A stretch of DNA of 64,000 bases from Aphrophora alni (Eukaryota; Arthropoda; Insecta; Hemiptera; Aphrophoridae). The translations under genes were made by a program, and so were the position numbers. Below, one piece after another: positions 1 through 11,240 of the stretch. The stretch is from contig OY740765.1 of NCBI GenBank assembly GCA_963513935.1, positions 143,595,618-143,659,617 on the forward strand, written 5' to 3'. The notes beneath the pieces are model-generated. The model saw nothing but the letters and a program-made list of their open reading frames with translations, was not told the DNA's origin and searched no databases. Numbering within the stretch: the first letter of the stretch is position 1; each line of letters starts with the position of its first letter.

Positions 1-592
1 ATAATGTCTTCGAATATTATACTCTTTCATCACGGATATTGTTTCACTAGAAAGACACAGAGTGTATTTTTGTTTTCAACCACAAAGTAATTGATACATC
101 ATTTTTTGTTAAAAACATGACACTCCTTTTCAACTTTCCTTTTTTTAGACAAAGACATAACTAAATAATAGTTATAAAACACTGGCACTACACTCAAACA
201 CTGTATTAGTTAGCATCAGGCTTCATCGACAACTTCACTTTCAGTATATTTTGGGTGACACTAGACTAGGCGAGGTAGCGATGTGAGTCACCACGAGAGA
301 AAAGGAAATTGGATGCGTATGTAGAATGGGAATCTTCTGGTCTACTGTACTCTGGAGACATTTTATCACTCCAGTTTAGTTGAACACGGCCCAAACACGT
401 AAATTAAATAGAGCTCTGAGCGATTAGAGCTTACATCTGGGAATACTGTACTGCTTTAATTTATCATATGATATGAAACGTTTTCACTTTTAGTTAATTG
501 TTAGGCTAGAATCGGCCGTTATATTCAAGGTAGTCGGATAGGCAGCGGGCCAGACAAAACCTCTTCGCGGGCCGTAGTTGGAGACTCCAACC
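1..592 (-). mobile_element. Degraded hAT transposon copy, transposase N-terminal side (truncated by window edge)
   Basis: This stretch aligns by eye with the N-terminal and 5' end of the intact hAT element at 18164-20808, in the same orientation. Shared landmarks are the tract starting CGAATATTATACTCTTTC near position 10 (20326 in the intact copy), the block around 110-160 (AAACATGACACTC versus AAACACGACACTC) and the subterminal GCGGGCC...CGCGGGCCGTAG near 545-580. The terminal repeat survives only as a mutated form ending about 592. Reading frames are broken and many bases differ, so this copy is much older than the intact one. The rest of its transposase lies before position 1. No target duplication can be tested because the other end is outside the window. 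Confidence 0.8.
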
Positions 593-2662
593 CTAAGATC
601 TTATTTTCCCTATCCCCTATCCATAGACCAACCACCACTCAAATTACCAGCTCTTAATGAAGTTGATTGTAATAAATTTAAATGACTACTTAAATTTAAT
701 TCATTAAAGGAATTGCACCCAAACACAAATTGAAATATAGGTGAGCGTGGGTTTAGACCTAATTCTAACTCACCCATTCAAATATATATTGCCATGATGT
801 GACACATTATTTACACTTCTCGTTATCACCGAGGAACACCATTTCCTCAATTCAGCATGATATAATAATTTAGGATGAACAGGTAAATTAAATTAACTAC
901 ACTATTTCAGAAAACTGAACACCAGACCAATAGAGCTGTCACCACACCACACACTCCAAACCCTCCAATTATGTCATAGCTTTTTTGCTATCAGCTGGGA
1001 AAGAACACACAACATGTTACATTACTAATCGCAACTCAGCTACAAAGAGATCATAGCTAAGGCTATGCTACAAGCTGCTGCTTGGTTAAGACCTGGAGTG
1101 CAAACAAGAGGGACCGTAACCATGACTCTATTATATAGTCATACTGGAAAATAAAACTCCTCAAGCCATTTTGCAAGGCTCCATATAATGCCTCTATTTC
1201 TGTTAAATATAATATGCAACATACAGTCCAAAGTCATCAAAAAGAAGATGGACAACAGAAGACATCCCTGCCTCACTCTAGATCCAACAGCAATAGGCTG
1301 AGACAGCTTACCTCATTGTTTCACTTAACAAGTTCATCCATCATACATAGCTTGAACAAGGAGTATAACTTTTGTAGAATGCCAAAGATTTTATAACAAC
1401 TCACATTTTGTTCCACTTAACAGAATCGAATGCCCTTTCAAAGTCAATTAACAGCATGTACAACACAGTCTAGTATTCTACAGATTTATAGCATCAACGG
1501 TAGAAAGCCCTTCTATAAAACCTGCTTCCTCTCGGAGGAGTCTCTTATCCACTGAGTTCTTTACCCTCGCTACAATAATAATGTAATAATTTCATACTAT
1601 TATTTCTTTTATAACATGTTTTTCTTTGCAACAACTCGCTTCAATCAAGCCTGCAATTAAGACTAATACACGGCATACTAATGCATTTATCAATGAAACC
1701 GACAGCTTACGATACCTAGCGGCGAAAGTTTGAACTTCGATCTGATTTCAGTACAGCGATAAGGTTATCGGTCAAAATAATAATTTATATGACTATTTGG
1801 GACAAACGAAACTAAGGCACACATGAAAAAAACGATTTATAAATACATCCGACGATTTATTATCGCAAACCTAAATTAACATTAATTAGTTAGACTTTCC
1901 ATAAGAGAAAGGTTTCAAATCGACCAGAATCGGCCTAAAGCATTCATTCATTTAGCAAGCTAAAACAGCTGATATTGATCGAGGAATGTATAAAACCAAT
2001 GCCCTCTGACATCACGATGCACATTTTTCAAATAATACAATATCAGTGCATTCATTCAAAATTATGCAATTTGGCCAATATTTTAATTTAAATTTCTAAA
2101 ACTGGTAAAAGTAAGCCATAAAACCATATCCCTAATCTAACTTAACCAATAACATTAAACTATGTTAAAAAAAAATCATTTTAATTTAAATAAACCTATT
2201 GTATTAGCCTTAAGTGCATATTAGAACTAACATAAGAAGTGCAGTGAGTAATAAGTGCAACGATTTATGTGGCCTAGAAAGTTTTCTAAAAGGCTGAGGT
2301 TTTCTATTCTTGTATTCCAATATGTCCCCCCAGGATTTTAAAAAAACGAAACGCATGTATTTTCTGAAGCAGGAGAAAATTTTAATTTAAGGCCTAGAAA
2401 CAAAGTTCAGGCCTAAAGCAACATTCTCCATTTAAAAAAAGGACTTCTAATAACTATCTCTCCTAGCTGAATAGATATTGGTGAGATCTACCCATTTATT
2501 ATATAGGCTACATTTAAATAGTGACTAATCAATATGAACAGATTTAACTGAATTTTTTATTAATCATTTATCAACTTGGTAATTTAAAAAAAAAAAAGAA
2601 ACAAACTATAAGAAACTTTAATGAATAATTATAATTGATGTGACTTTGTTAATTTAACTCAC

Positions 2663-2693
<31 letters not shown>

Positions 2694-2929
2694 TTTATTT
2701 TTTTTTATTCAAGCCTAGGTTAAGCATTTTAACCTTACTAAGACTATTAACTGATCTCATGTATAATCTAATCATCATCCATTGTTTTATATCATTATGT
2801 AAATATCATTATTTAATAATTTAAGTATCCCTTTTAATGTAAATGGTTGGAAAGTGCCACGACCCCTTTTTAATGTATTAACCCCCGAGATAAGACTCTA
2901 ATGACTCCTATGATTAATGATTAATACCA

Positions 2930-2934
<5 letters not shown>

Positions 2935-2988
<54 letters not shown>
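2935..2988. repeat. (TA)n microsatellite
   Basis: About 27 uninterrupted TA units. A second, shorter TA array followed by poly-T lies at 2663-2700. Confidence 0.95.
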
Positions 2989-2991
<3 letters not shown>

Positions 2992-3776
2992 TAATTTTGT
3001 TTTTGTTACTGAGTGTGCCCTAATAATATTTAAAAAAACTGAACTGAATCGTAATAATTGAGTGCAAAGCACAAATAACTTTGATAATTTGATTTATATT
3101 TTATTGAGCTCCTGCTCTAATTGTGAATAACATATTACCTTGTCAATAAAGGTAAACTTTTCTTGTTCTTTCTTGTTATCCCAAGTTTCATTTATTATTA
3201 TTGTTAACCATTTATTTATTTATTTTTAAATTATCAAAATCATAAATTATATTTCTCTTATTAATAATAAAAGCAACATTACAGGTAGCTGGTAGTGTTG
3301 TATCTTCTAACATATGTGATAAGAAATTTGAATCTTCCTTTCATATTTATAAAATCTAATCTCTTCCCTAAATCATGTTTTAATTTTACCTCTCGTTAAA
3401 ATGATAACTGCATTTTTGTTTTAACTGACATTTTCTTCAATTACCTTGCCTCATCTTTTCTTAAGTGTTCATCGCTTCCTTTATATTGAATTTCTTATAA
3501 AAAAGTTTTATTTGATACGTCTTACTTCCTGTGAAAGTAACTTTAGTCTATCTTTAGACTTATCCAAACATCTTTCTTAATACATCTTTTGTGTAAAAAA
3601 TTGTTTTCCCCTATTTTAAATATAACATTAAGTTCTTTCTAATATTTAAATATATCCTAGCTGAAATATAGAATATAATAATAATTTTATTGGTATCTGG
3701 GTTCCTAATTAAAATCGTAAAATATAATCATTGTAACTCATAATTTGGATTTACCTATCAAAAAGATAAAACCTAA

Positions 3777-3885
3777 AATCTAATTTTCTCAAAATCGGCT
3801 GTAACGATTTTAATCATATTTTGTTTAAGTGTAACTCATAAGGTCCAATACAAAAATTGTTAGTTACCACTTTTCATTAAATGTT
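3777..3885 (+). repeat. Dispersed repeat family 2, copy 1
   Basis: The block TCTCAAAATCGGCTGTAACG followed by GATTTTAATCATATTTTG and a stretch on AAGTGTAACTCATAAGGTC resembles blocks at 10403-10500 and 46190-46290. All three follow the pattern 'TTCTCAAAA..., ACTGATTTTGATCAAATTTTG, CTCAAGT, CCTCTAAG'. They look like diverged copies of one element of unknown class. A weaker half-copy follows at about 3930-3965. Confidence 0.45.
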
Positions 3886-5001
3886 GGTTCGAGAGTTATC
3901 AGTACAGAAAACATCAATGGTCTAATTTCTCAAAATCACTTCAACTGATTTCATTTAAATTTTGGTGACATATTAAAATTAATAACAAATACTAGTGTGT
4001 TTAGTTGCTTAGAAAATAAAGTTATTGTTTCAGAATAATTTGTAAAAAAACTCAAAATAAACCTCTACCATTGTCTTTTCAATCGAGGATAATATTTCTA
4101 TACAAGTGAAGCAAGTGAAGGTTGTATTAACGTTTTCCACTTCGTTGACATGGATTCATGCCAATTGCAAAATTGCTCCAAACACTATAAACGTGGATTC
4201 TTGCAAAAACTCATTTCAAGATATTGCATAGTATGTAGTTAAAAATCGTCCAATAGAATTGAGGCAAAATACAAAATTAGTATCTTTAGAGAGCTTAAAG
4301 CTTCTTTTGTAAGTTTTGAAGCTGGGCCATATAACTACTCATTGCTTTTAACAATGATTCTTGCTTAGCGACAGTTCCACTACTTTTGCTCTAAGGTGTT
4401 ATACTTCACACTTTAGTAAATTGGAAAAATTCTGTATTCTTTATAACTGTTTTATTTATTTATTTTAAATTAGTTCATATAGTTTTTTGTGTAAATAAAT
4501 AGTTTTTTGTAATATTTAACACAATTTATCATTACTTTATCATGCTTAATGATGATCAAAGAGATTTTCATGACTTCGTACACAGGACAATGGATTAACT
4601 ATAATTTTTATTGTATATTTCCTTTGTACTTTATATATATTACCAAACAATATATCTCATGTTGTTTCCCCCATTTTTTTTTTTTTTTTACAAAGTAAGC
4701 CAAATTATAGAATGTTTGAAAATGCATTTTATAATAATTACATATATTTTAAAAAAATTCTGCTTTTTGATGACCAAGTACATAGCTATTTACAGGAAAA
4801 AATATGTAGTCCAACATACAGAGAAGATAAGACGAGTTTTTGCAAATTTGTACAAACTTAAGTCAAATATGTTTGATTTTTTGTAGAAAAAAATAGACAA
4901 AAAGTGTATTTCTTCTTTATTTCATTTCACTGCATTACACCTGATTGGATACCATTCAGTTTTTTTGGTTTTAACATCTGTGACATTTTAAAAATTTTCA
5001 T

Positions 5002-6022
5002 TTAAAAACAGGCTATATTTAATTTCTTAATTAGAATCTTTGTATGTGTTTTCCAATTTATATTGTGATCAACCTGTACGCCCAAAAATCTAGCATCGGT
5101 TTTTCTAATTAATAAGTTATCTTTAAATTGTACATTTAACAAATCAACTTTCGATGTTGAAGTCTTAAAATTCATTATGCTTGTCTTATTAATATTCAAT
5201 TTTAAACCATTAACAGATAGCCAATCATGTATCTCATTTATACAAACTTCAACTTCATTATTAATTTTTTCTTATTTTCCGATTTTATCACAACTGTTGT
5301 ATCATCTGCAAAGAGATATATACAATCTTGTACACTATCTGCCAAGTCATTTATGTACATTAAAAACAATGTTGGACCCAACATTGATCTCTGAGGAACA
5401 CCATTTTTTTCAAATTTCCTAGTCGATGCAAACATTCCACCTATATCTTTAGTTTCAGTTTTTTGTTTCCTGTCACACAAATAGGACCTAAACTAATTTA
5501 AGTTATTTCCCTTGATACCCAACATTTCCATTTTTTTTTTTTTTTTTTTTTTTACTAAAATTTCATGTTGAACACAATCAAATGCCTTTGACAGGTACCA
5601 GAAACTACACCTGTCTGTCGTGACCCGTCCAGAGCCTTGGACACATCATTAATAAGGCATGACAAAGCCAAATCAGTATTATAACTCTTTCTATATCCAT
5701 ATTGGTACTTATTTAGAAAACTTGTCAATTGATCATTAGCAGATTTTTCTAAAAATTTAGAGATATTAGACAGCAATAAAACTGGACGATGATTTCCTAT
5801 CTCCGTTCTAGAACTTTTTTTGAACAATGGTTTTACTATGGAATATTTGAGTTTATCTGGAAAAATTCCCTCTCTAAAAAGACCTATATAAAATTTGAGA
5901 AATTGGTTTAGTAATCAATGGTTTTACCAATTTCAAAATTGAGATTGGAACTTCATCCCAACCTATTGATGTCTTGTTTTTAAGATTAGATATTATTTTT
6001 TTAACATCAAACTCTGTCAAAA
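5002..6022 (-). mobile_element. Non-LTR retrotransposon (LINE) reverse transcriptase remnant
   Basis: Read on the minus strand, broken frames encode consecutive reverse-transcriptase blocks. These are a KIISNLKNKTSIGWDEVP block near 6000, FKKSSRTEIGNHRPVLLLSN (blocks 1-2) near 5820, YQYGYRKSYNTDLAL near 5690, GVPQRSMLGPTLFLMYINDL near 5400, LFADDTTVV (the catalytic YADD-type box, as FADD) near 5310, and RFLGVQVDHNINWKTH near 5080. The usual GVPQGS box reads GVPQRS. The piece lacks endonuclease, gag-like ORF and 3' tail and contains frameshifts, so it is dead. The motif set fits the Jockey/CR1-like side of LINEs; I cannot fix the clade. It lies upstream of the first VWA8 exon seen, possibly in an intron. 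Confidence 0.85.
5531..5553. repeat. Poly-T (23) tract inside the LINE remnant
   Basis: On the coding (minus) strand this is a poly-A run between the codons for ...VFNMKF and MEMLGIKGN. In related LINEs that position holds a short lysine-containing stretch, so the run is probably an expanded AAA-rich coding tract and not a retroposed tail. Confidence 0.6.
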
Positions 6023-6528
6023 ACTACATATGTAAGTATGTAAGGAAACTTATGTTTTATAAAACACTTCTATAGCCTAATAAACCAGAAAACAATTTAG
6101 TTTTAGAGAAAAATAAATTTGCATAACAAAAAAGAGTGTAATCCCATATTTCAGCGATGTGCAGTCACCGACAAAAGTATAGTGAGTGTAGGCTGTTTCA
6201 CATATGTACAACTTTCAGGCCTCAAATGGCTGTGACACTAATACAAACTGCTTAATATACGAGGCCCATTGGGGTTTAGCCGATGTCAAGAAAGTAGTAA
6301 TATACACAATTATGAGGTTCAGAGAACCTGTGTAACAAACTTACCCTACTGGATAAGATCCCTTGATCTATCGATACAATATAACATTTCCTACTAGCCC
6401 CAAGAAACCAACTTTTGAGTATTTCATCTAGATGATCTGCGTGTTTAGATTGTATGATGGGACTGGGCAAGTACCAGATTGTTATTATTTGTTGGTAAAT
6501 GAACATTAACACTGTTATATTCTTACAG
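6023..6528. other. Non-coding, probably intron of VWA8
   Basis: No motif seen. It ends in a pyrimidine/AT-rich stretch and TTCTTACAG, the acceptor of the next exon. Confidence 0.5.
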
Positions 6529-6744
6529 GCTTACTTCCCTTGGTACACAGTAAGAGATGCTGTTACAAAACTTTATCCAATTGAGTCTATGCTGAAGACA
6601 GAAGGAAGAAAAGCAGTTGATGATATATTATCATCATTCGACATAAGAGATGAAGTGAATACACCTAAAATAGACAGTATCAGTATAGGAGAGAACTTTA
6701 CCAATGCTGTCTTGAGTTGTAATGGGAAGAAAGCTGCAGTTTTG
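6529..6744 (+). CDS. VWA8: VWA8 exon (between first and second ATPase modules)
   Basis: An internal exon of 72 codons with a consensus acceptor (TTCTTACAG before 6529) and donor (GTAAGT from 6745), phase 0 at both ends. The peptide starts AYFPWYTVRDAVTKLYP and continues with a TEGRKAVDDILSSFDIRDE-type segment. From memory of the family this matches the stretch of VWA8 around 'FPMMPIKHAIQWLYPYS...GHEGKMAVEGVL', the linker after the first AAA module. VWA8 is a large (about 1,900 residue) protein with several dynein-like AAA modules and a C-terminal von Willebrand A domain, reported at mitochondria. The matching phase and adjacency to the next exon support the call. The preceding exon was not found; the upstream DNA contains only the LINE remnant and anonymous sequence. 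Confidence 0.85.
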
Positions 6745-7895
6745 GTAAGTATCTGGATGAAAGGAGAAGAATTTGTTCTAATATACTGCATATTTTATTT
6801 AGAAGTATTAATGAAATATTAATATTTTTTGAAATACAGGAGTTGTACTTTGCATACTGGCAGCTTCTACTGCAGTGAGGAATACAGTTTGGGGTTGTAC
6901 TCTTTACGTCCTTACTGACTCCTATAAATAGTCGTCATTCTATCATGAATCTATCATAAAAGTCACACTAAGAAAATCAAAGAAAGTATCCATCTGATAA
7001 ACTAATCAATTTAACATTTTGAATATTAGGCAACTCTTTAATTTCTTAGTTTACAAAACAAATTCTATTTTTATACATTTAAATCTCTAGAATTTTTTGC
7101 TTTATCATTTGGAATGATAATACAGAAGTTGCCACAACTTTTTCGGTTATAACTCTTATCATGTATCACAAATCCTTTTTCAAAATATACTTGCGAGAAC
7201 TACAAAATTTTAATATTAACTTCTGTAAAAGCCATAATTTTAATATTAAGGTAGTTATGTAAGAAATCTTGTGAAATTGTAATCGCATCTGAGTACAGAT
7301 AGTGGTGCCGATAAATGTATTGTTTCCCAATCCTTGGTATCTATTATAATATGATTTTGTGTGTATATGTAAACTAATATGGTTTATTTCTACATGTTAT
7401 TTTTTTATTATCTCTGTTGCTTGTTATGGTTGGTCAATGCTACTTTATTCTTATTTTATGTTTGTTTATTTCATTGTTTCTTTTCTCTGTTTACTCAGTA
7501 CTTCCATATAATTTTATATATTTGCTGTACATTACTTGTTCTCACACATAGGCTAAATGTCTATGTGAGCACTAATTCCCCTAAGAAATATTATTTTTAT
7601 TTCTTTATATTGCAGTTGTTTTCTTGGAATAAAAACATAATATAAAATAAAACAAATGTTGCTTCTGTGTGAACCTATATTAGCTTATTTTGTCCAGCAC
7701 AAGATTAAATTCGTCAATCAAACAGATCCACAAATATCAATCAAAAAAGTAAAATTCATTTTAAATCAGTATATCAAACATGTGACAACCATTTTATTTT
7801 TTGTTTGCTCATCCAGTGTTTTTAATGTGAATCACTATAGAGAAGTTTAAAAGCCTTATTTTTAATATGTTCGATAAGCTTTGTTTTCTGTGCAG
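6745..7895 (+). other. VWA8 intron, 1,151 bp
   Basis: GTAAGT at the start and a TTTTCTGTGCAG acceptor at the end. The open frames at 7379-7645 and 7656-7850 inside it are low-complexity and have no family resemblance. Confidence 0.8.
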
Positions 7896-8108
7896 ATACC
7901 TTGTGGAAAAGTGACACCTGAAAGTTTCAAAAACATTGCCAACTATGTACAAACAGAATTTCATGAGAGAATTTTAACTGAAGTACTCGAGAGTCATCTA
8001 TGTGGGGATTTATGTATCTTGGGTCCACGAGGCTGTGGGAAATCTACTCTAGTGAATAGATTGGCACACAAGTTGGGTTATACAGTTCAGCCTATTGTAT
8101 TGAATCAA
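7896..8108 (+). CDS. VWA8: VWA8 exon carrying Walker A of an AAA-ATPase module
   Basis: An internal exon of 71 codons, phase 0 at both ends, with acceptor TGTGCAG before 7896 and donor GTAAGT from 8109. It begins IPCGKVTPESFKNIANYV, then LTEVLESHLCGDLCILG, then the P-loop GPRGCGKS (residues 47-54 of the exon), then LAHKLGYTVQPIVLNQ. This follows known VWA8 order: 'VPAGT...', 'EMMQSHMVKDICLIG', 'GKGCGK', 'LGYNIEPIMLYQ'. The P-loop lysine and serine that bind the nucleotide phosphates are present, so the module should bind ATP. The expected continuation (a DMTARDLLQQR-like segment in other animals) was not seen downstream in this window, so the next intron would be very long or the gene is interrupted. 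Confidence 0.88.
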
Positions 8109-8483
8109 GTAAGTTATGATAACAATTAATTTAAGTAAATGCTAATACAATGTTATTGAAAAGAAGGCTGGGATTCTTCCAAATCATTACTCTATGACGG
8201 TGTAACCCTATTAGGGTGTATCGTCAATTTCACTAGGGCTGTTTAATAAGAGATAGCACTATAATTGCAAATTTCAATTATCTTTCTCCATGGCAAACAT
8301 ATTATTTTTTAATTTTATTTATATATTTTTATTTAAAAAAAAAAAAACATGTTGGTCATCATCACCACAATAAAAACTGAGCTTAAAATAGAGCCCCCCC
8401 ACCCCTCAAATACTTTAACAGCACCTACTTAGACAATATTTAGGTAAAGAAAGGTGTATACATATTTTTTTCTAGTTTTTTAA
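8109..8483. other. Intronic DNA with partial dispersed-repeat sequence
   Basis: Contains a poly-A stretch and a block (ACCCCTCAAATACTTTAA near 8400) that resembles the middle part of dispersed repeat family 1. It ends at the TTAA target of the piggyBac-type element. Confidence 0.45.
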
Positions 8484-9117
<634 letters not shown>

Positions 9118-9126
9118 TTAAAAGTG

Positions 9127-9335
9127 AAAAACCTCTTGGTTATCATCAGCTTATATAAAAAGAAGAAAAGAGCATATAAAAAGACCCCTAGCTAATAGCG
9201 TGGGTCGGAGAGAGACCTGATAGGAAAGATTAAAGAGAGGGATCCAACCCAAGACTACATGAGGAAAGGTGTAGAGCCAGTCAGTGGATGTTGGGATTAC
9301 CACACCCACACTATGAGTGAACTCCTGATGGATTG
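9127..9335 (+). repeat. Dispersed repeat family 1 (SINE-like), copy A
   Basis: Shares a collinear block with 30842-31095 and, on the other strand, 14565-14720. Landmarks are ...TCATCA..., GGGTCGGAGAGAGACC, CCAAGACTACATGAGGAAAG, GTGTAGAGCCAG, ATTACCACACCC and CACTATGAGTGAACTCC. It is about 200 bp, non-coding and found in both orientations, which is SINE-like. I could not identify a tRNA- or 5S-derived head with confidence. Confidence 0.6.
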
Positions 9336-10402
9336 TCACCATGTTTAGGTATATACACAAAGTTTAAAGAAGATCTGTCAAATAGGAAATGTTTGAAAGC
9401 TGATATGTTTATTTTTCTTTGCTGCAAAGGACATAAATGGTGCAAAAAATTGCACAACATTTCTCACCCACCCTTCTCCAAAATCAAATAAAAACAGACC
9501 AAAACTAGTTGTCATGAAAAATATCAATTCAATAATTATTAATCAAAAACTGAAAATGAATGCTGTTTTTGAACAAATGTTTTTATATTTAAATAAAAGC
9601 ATAAACTTGTTTTTTCTTGTGCCATAAACATGTGTTACCAAGGATTTTATTTTTATGAATTTTGGAACCAGGTTGGTAACATGTTTGAAAGAAACGAAGA
9701 GATTTTTGAACAGATCTGTAATTTATTTACGTAACGACAAATTAACCATTTACACCAAAAAACTGTAAATATAAGTTAACAATTCACTTATTTAATGTTT
9801 CTAACAAACAAGTTTATGAAATCAACAAAGGATTTAATTTTATATAGTTATATCCCCTTAACAAATTTTACATTTAATTTGAATTCCCCCCCCCCCCCCA
9901 TACAAATAGTTACTATTAAAATTTTAAAGACAAGAAACATTTCTTGTAAAATATTATTGAAAAAGAAATTTAAGTTCAAAAAGGTATATTAAAACTAACA
10001 AAATTTCAATTACTAAATTACATATAAACTATTACAATTTTATTTATTAAATTTCTTAATACTAAGTTGGCCAACTGAAAAGAAAGAGATTAGTTTTGAA
10101 CATGTATGTTTAAAAAGAAATTTTATTTATTTAGATCATGTTAAAAAAAAGGAAAAATAAATTTTTATTGACGTCAATATCTAATTTAGAAAAATAACCC
10201 CTTTGGGGTCGTGAAGCTGAAAAAGTTGCATGCTATCCCATCCATATTTTAATTTAAAGTTTTGTACATATTTTTGATTTACAAAGAATAATCACCAAAG
10301 TTAGTTCACTTCATTTTTAAGTTTTTTAACAGACACAGCTTGAGTTCGTATTCTACCTTAGTAAGGCACACTTTCAAAAAGATTGTTCATATTGAACAAA
10401 AT

Positions 10403-10500
10403 TGTGATTTTCTCAAAAACACCTGTAACATTTTGATCAAATTTTACTCAAGTGAACCTTCTAGGAATCAAAACAAAACGTGTGGGTGGCAATCTCTTCC
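10403..10500 (+). repeat. Dispersed repeat family 2, copy 2
   Basis: Contains GATTTTCTCAAAAACACC, then AACATTTTGATCAAATTTTA and CTCAAGTGAACCTTCTAGGA, collinear with 3777-3885 and 46190-46290. It ends near a GTGGGTGGCAATCTCTTCC block. Class unknown. Confidence 0.45.
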
Positions 10501-11156
10501 GAAATCCCAGATCGTCAATTATAGGTACAAAACAAAAAATTGATACTGGGGCTATTTTAAGAAACGTAATTTTCTAATCCGAATAGGTTTAATTTTAATA
10601 GTAATTTAAAGTTGTGACTTGTAGCAATGTGAATAAAATCAAACGTTACGATTCGTTAATAATTATTAAAACAACAAACGAACTTTGGCCGCTTTCAGTA
10701 TATATTACCGGTATATATCGATGTTTACAATCTATGATTTCTGAAATGCGTTTACAAATATATATCTTTTGATTTTATGCAACAATGTGATTAATCTATG
10801 AAAAAATACAGCTTGTTTTCCCACAAATTTTAAAATGTATAAAATCTGTTTTGAGTGAATTATCTTCTTCTTTTTAAGTAATTCCACATTCGAATATAAA
10901 AATATCAGCTGACTATAAGACCTTGACCATGAATTGTTCACTGATTATGGTCGCTAGACGAAACTTTAATTGTTGATGAAAAATATATTCCAAACAAGTA
11001 AAAATTGGAAGTTGCTACTTTATTCAACTACTACTTGAATAAGTAGTTGCTACTAACAGAAATCATTTATTGCAGATCAATCATTTTACCTCATAAAATC
11101 ACAAACTAATATTTTAGTAGTTTAAACTACTTCCGGATTAAATTAATAAAAGGTAT

Positions 11157-11240
11157 GGTTGATGTGTAAAGGCGTAAACCTCCCTGTCATCATCGCCTTC
11201 AAATAAAATGAGGAAAGAGAATAAATCAGAGACATAAAAT
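11157..11240 (+). repeat. Dispersed repeat family 1, head fragment
   Basis: The block AAACCTCCCTGTCATCATCG followed by an AAATGAGGAAAGAGAATAAA stretch matches the head of copies at 9127 and 30842. The rest of the repeat is absent or too diverged. Confidence 0.4.

Larger units (their letters stand above)
593..4990. other. Intergenic, AT-rich, no gene seen
   Basis: No coding signal was found on either strand. The short open frames at 1214-1396 and 4611-4886 have AT-driven composition and no recognisable motif. The stretch contains TA and poly-T tracts (2663-2700 and 2935-2988) and a copy of a dispersed repeat near 3777-3885. Confidence 0.6.
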
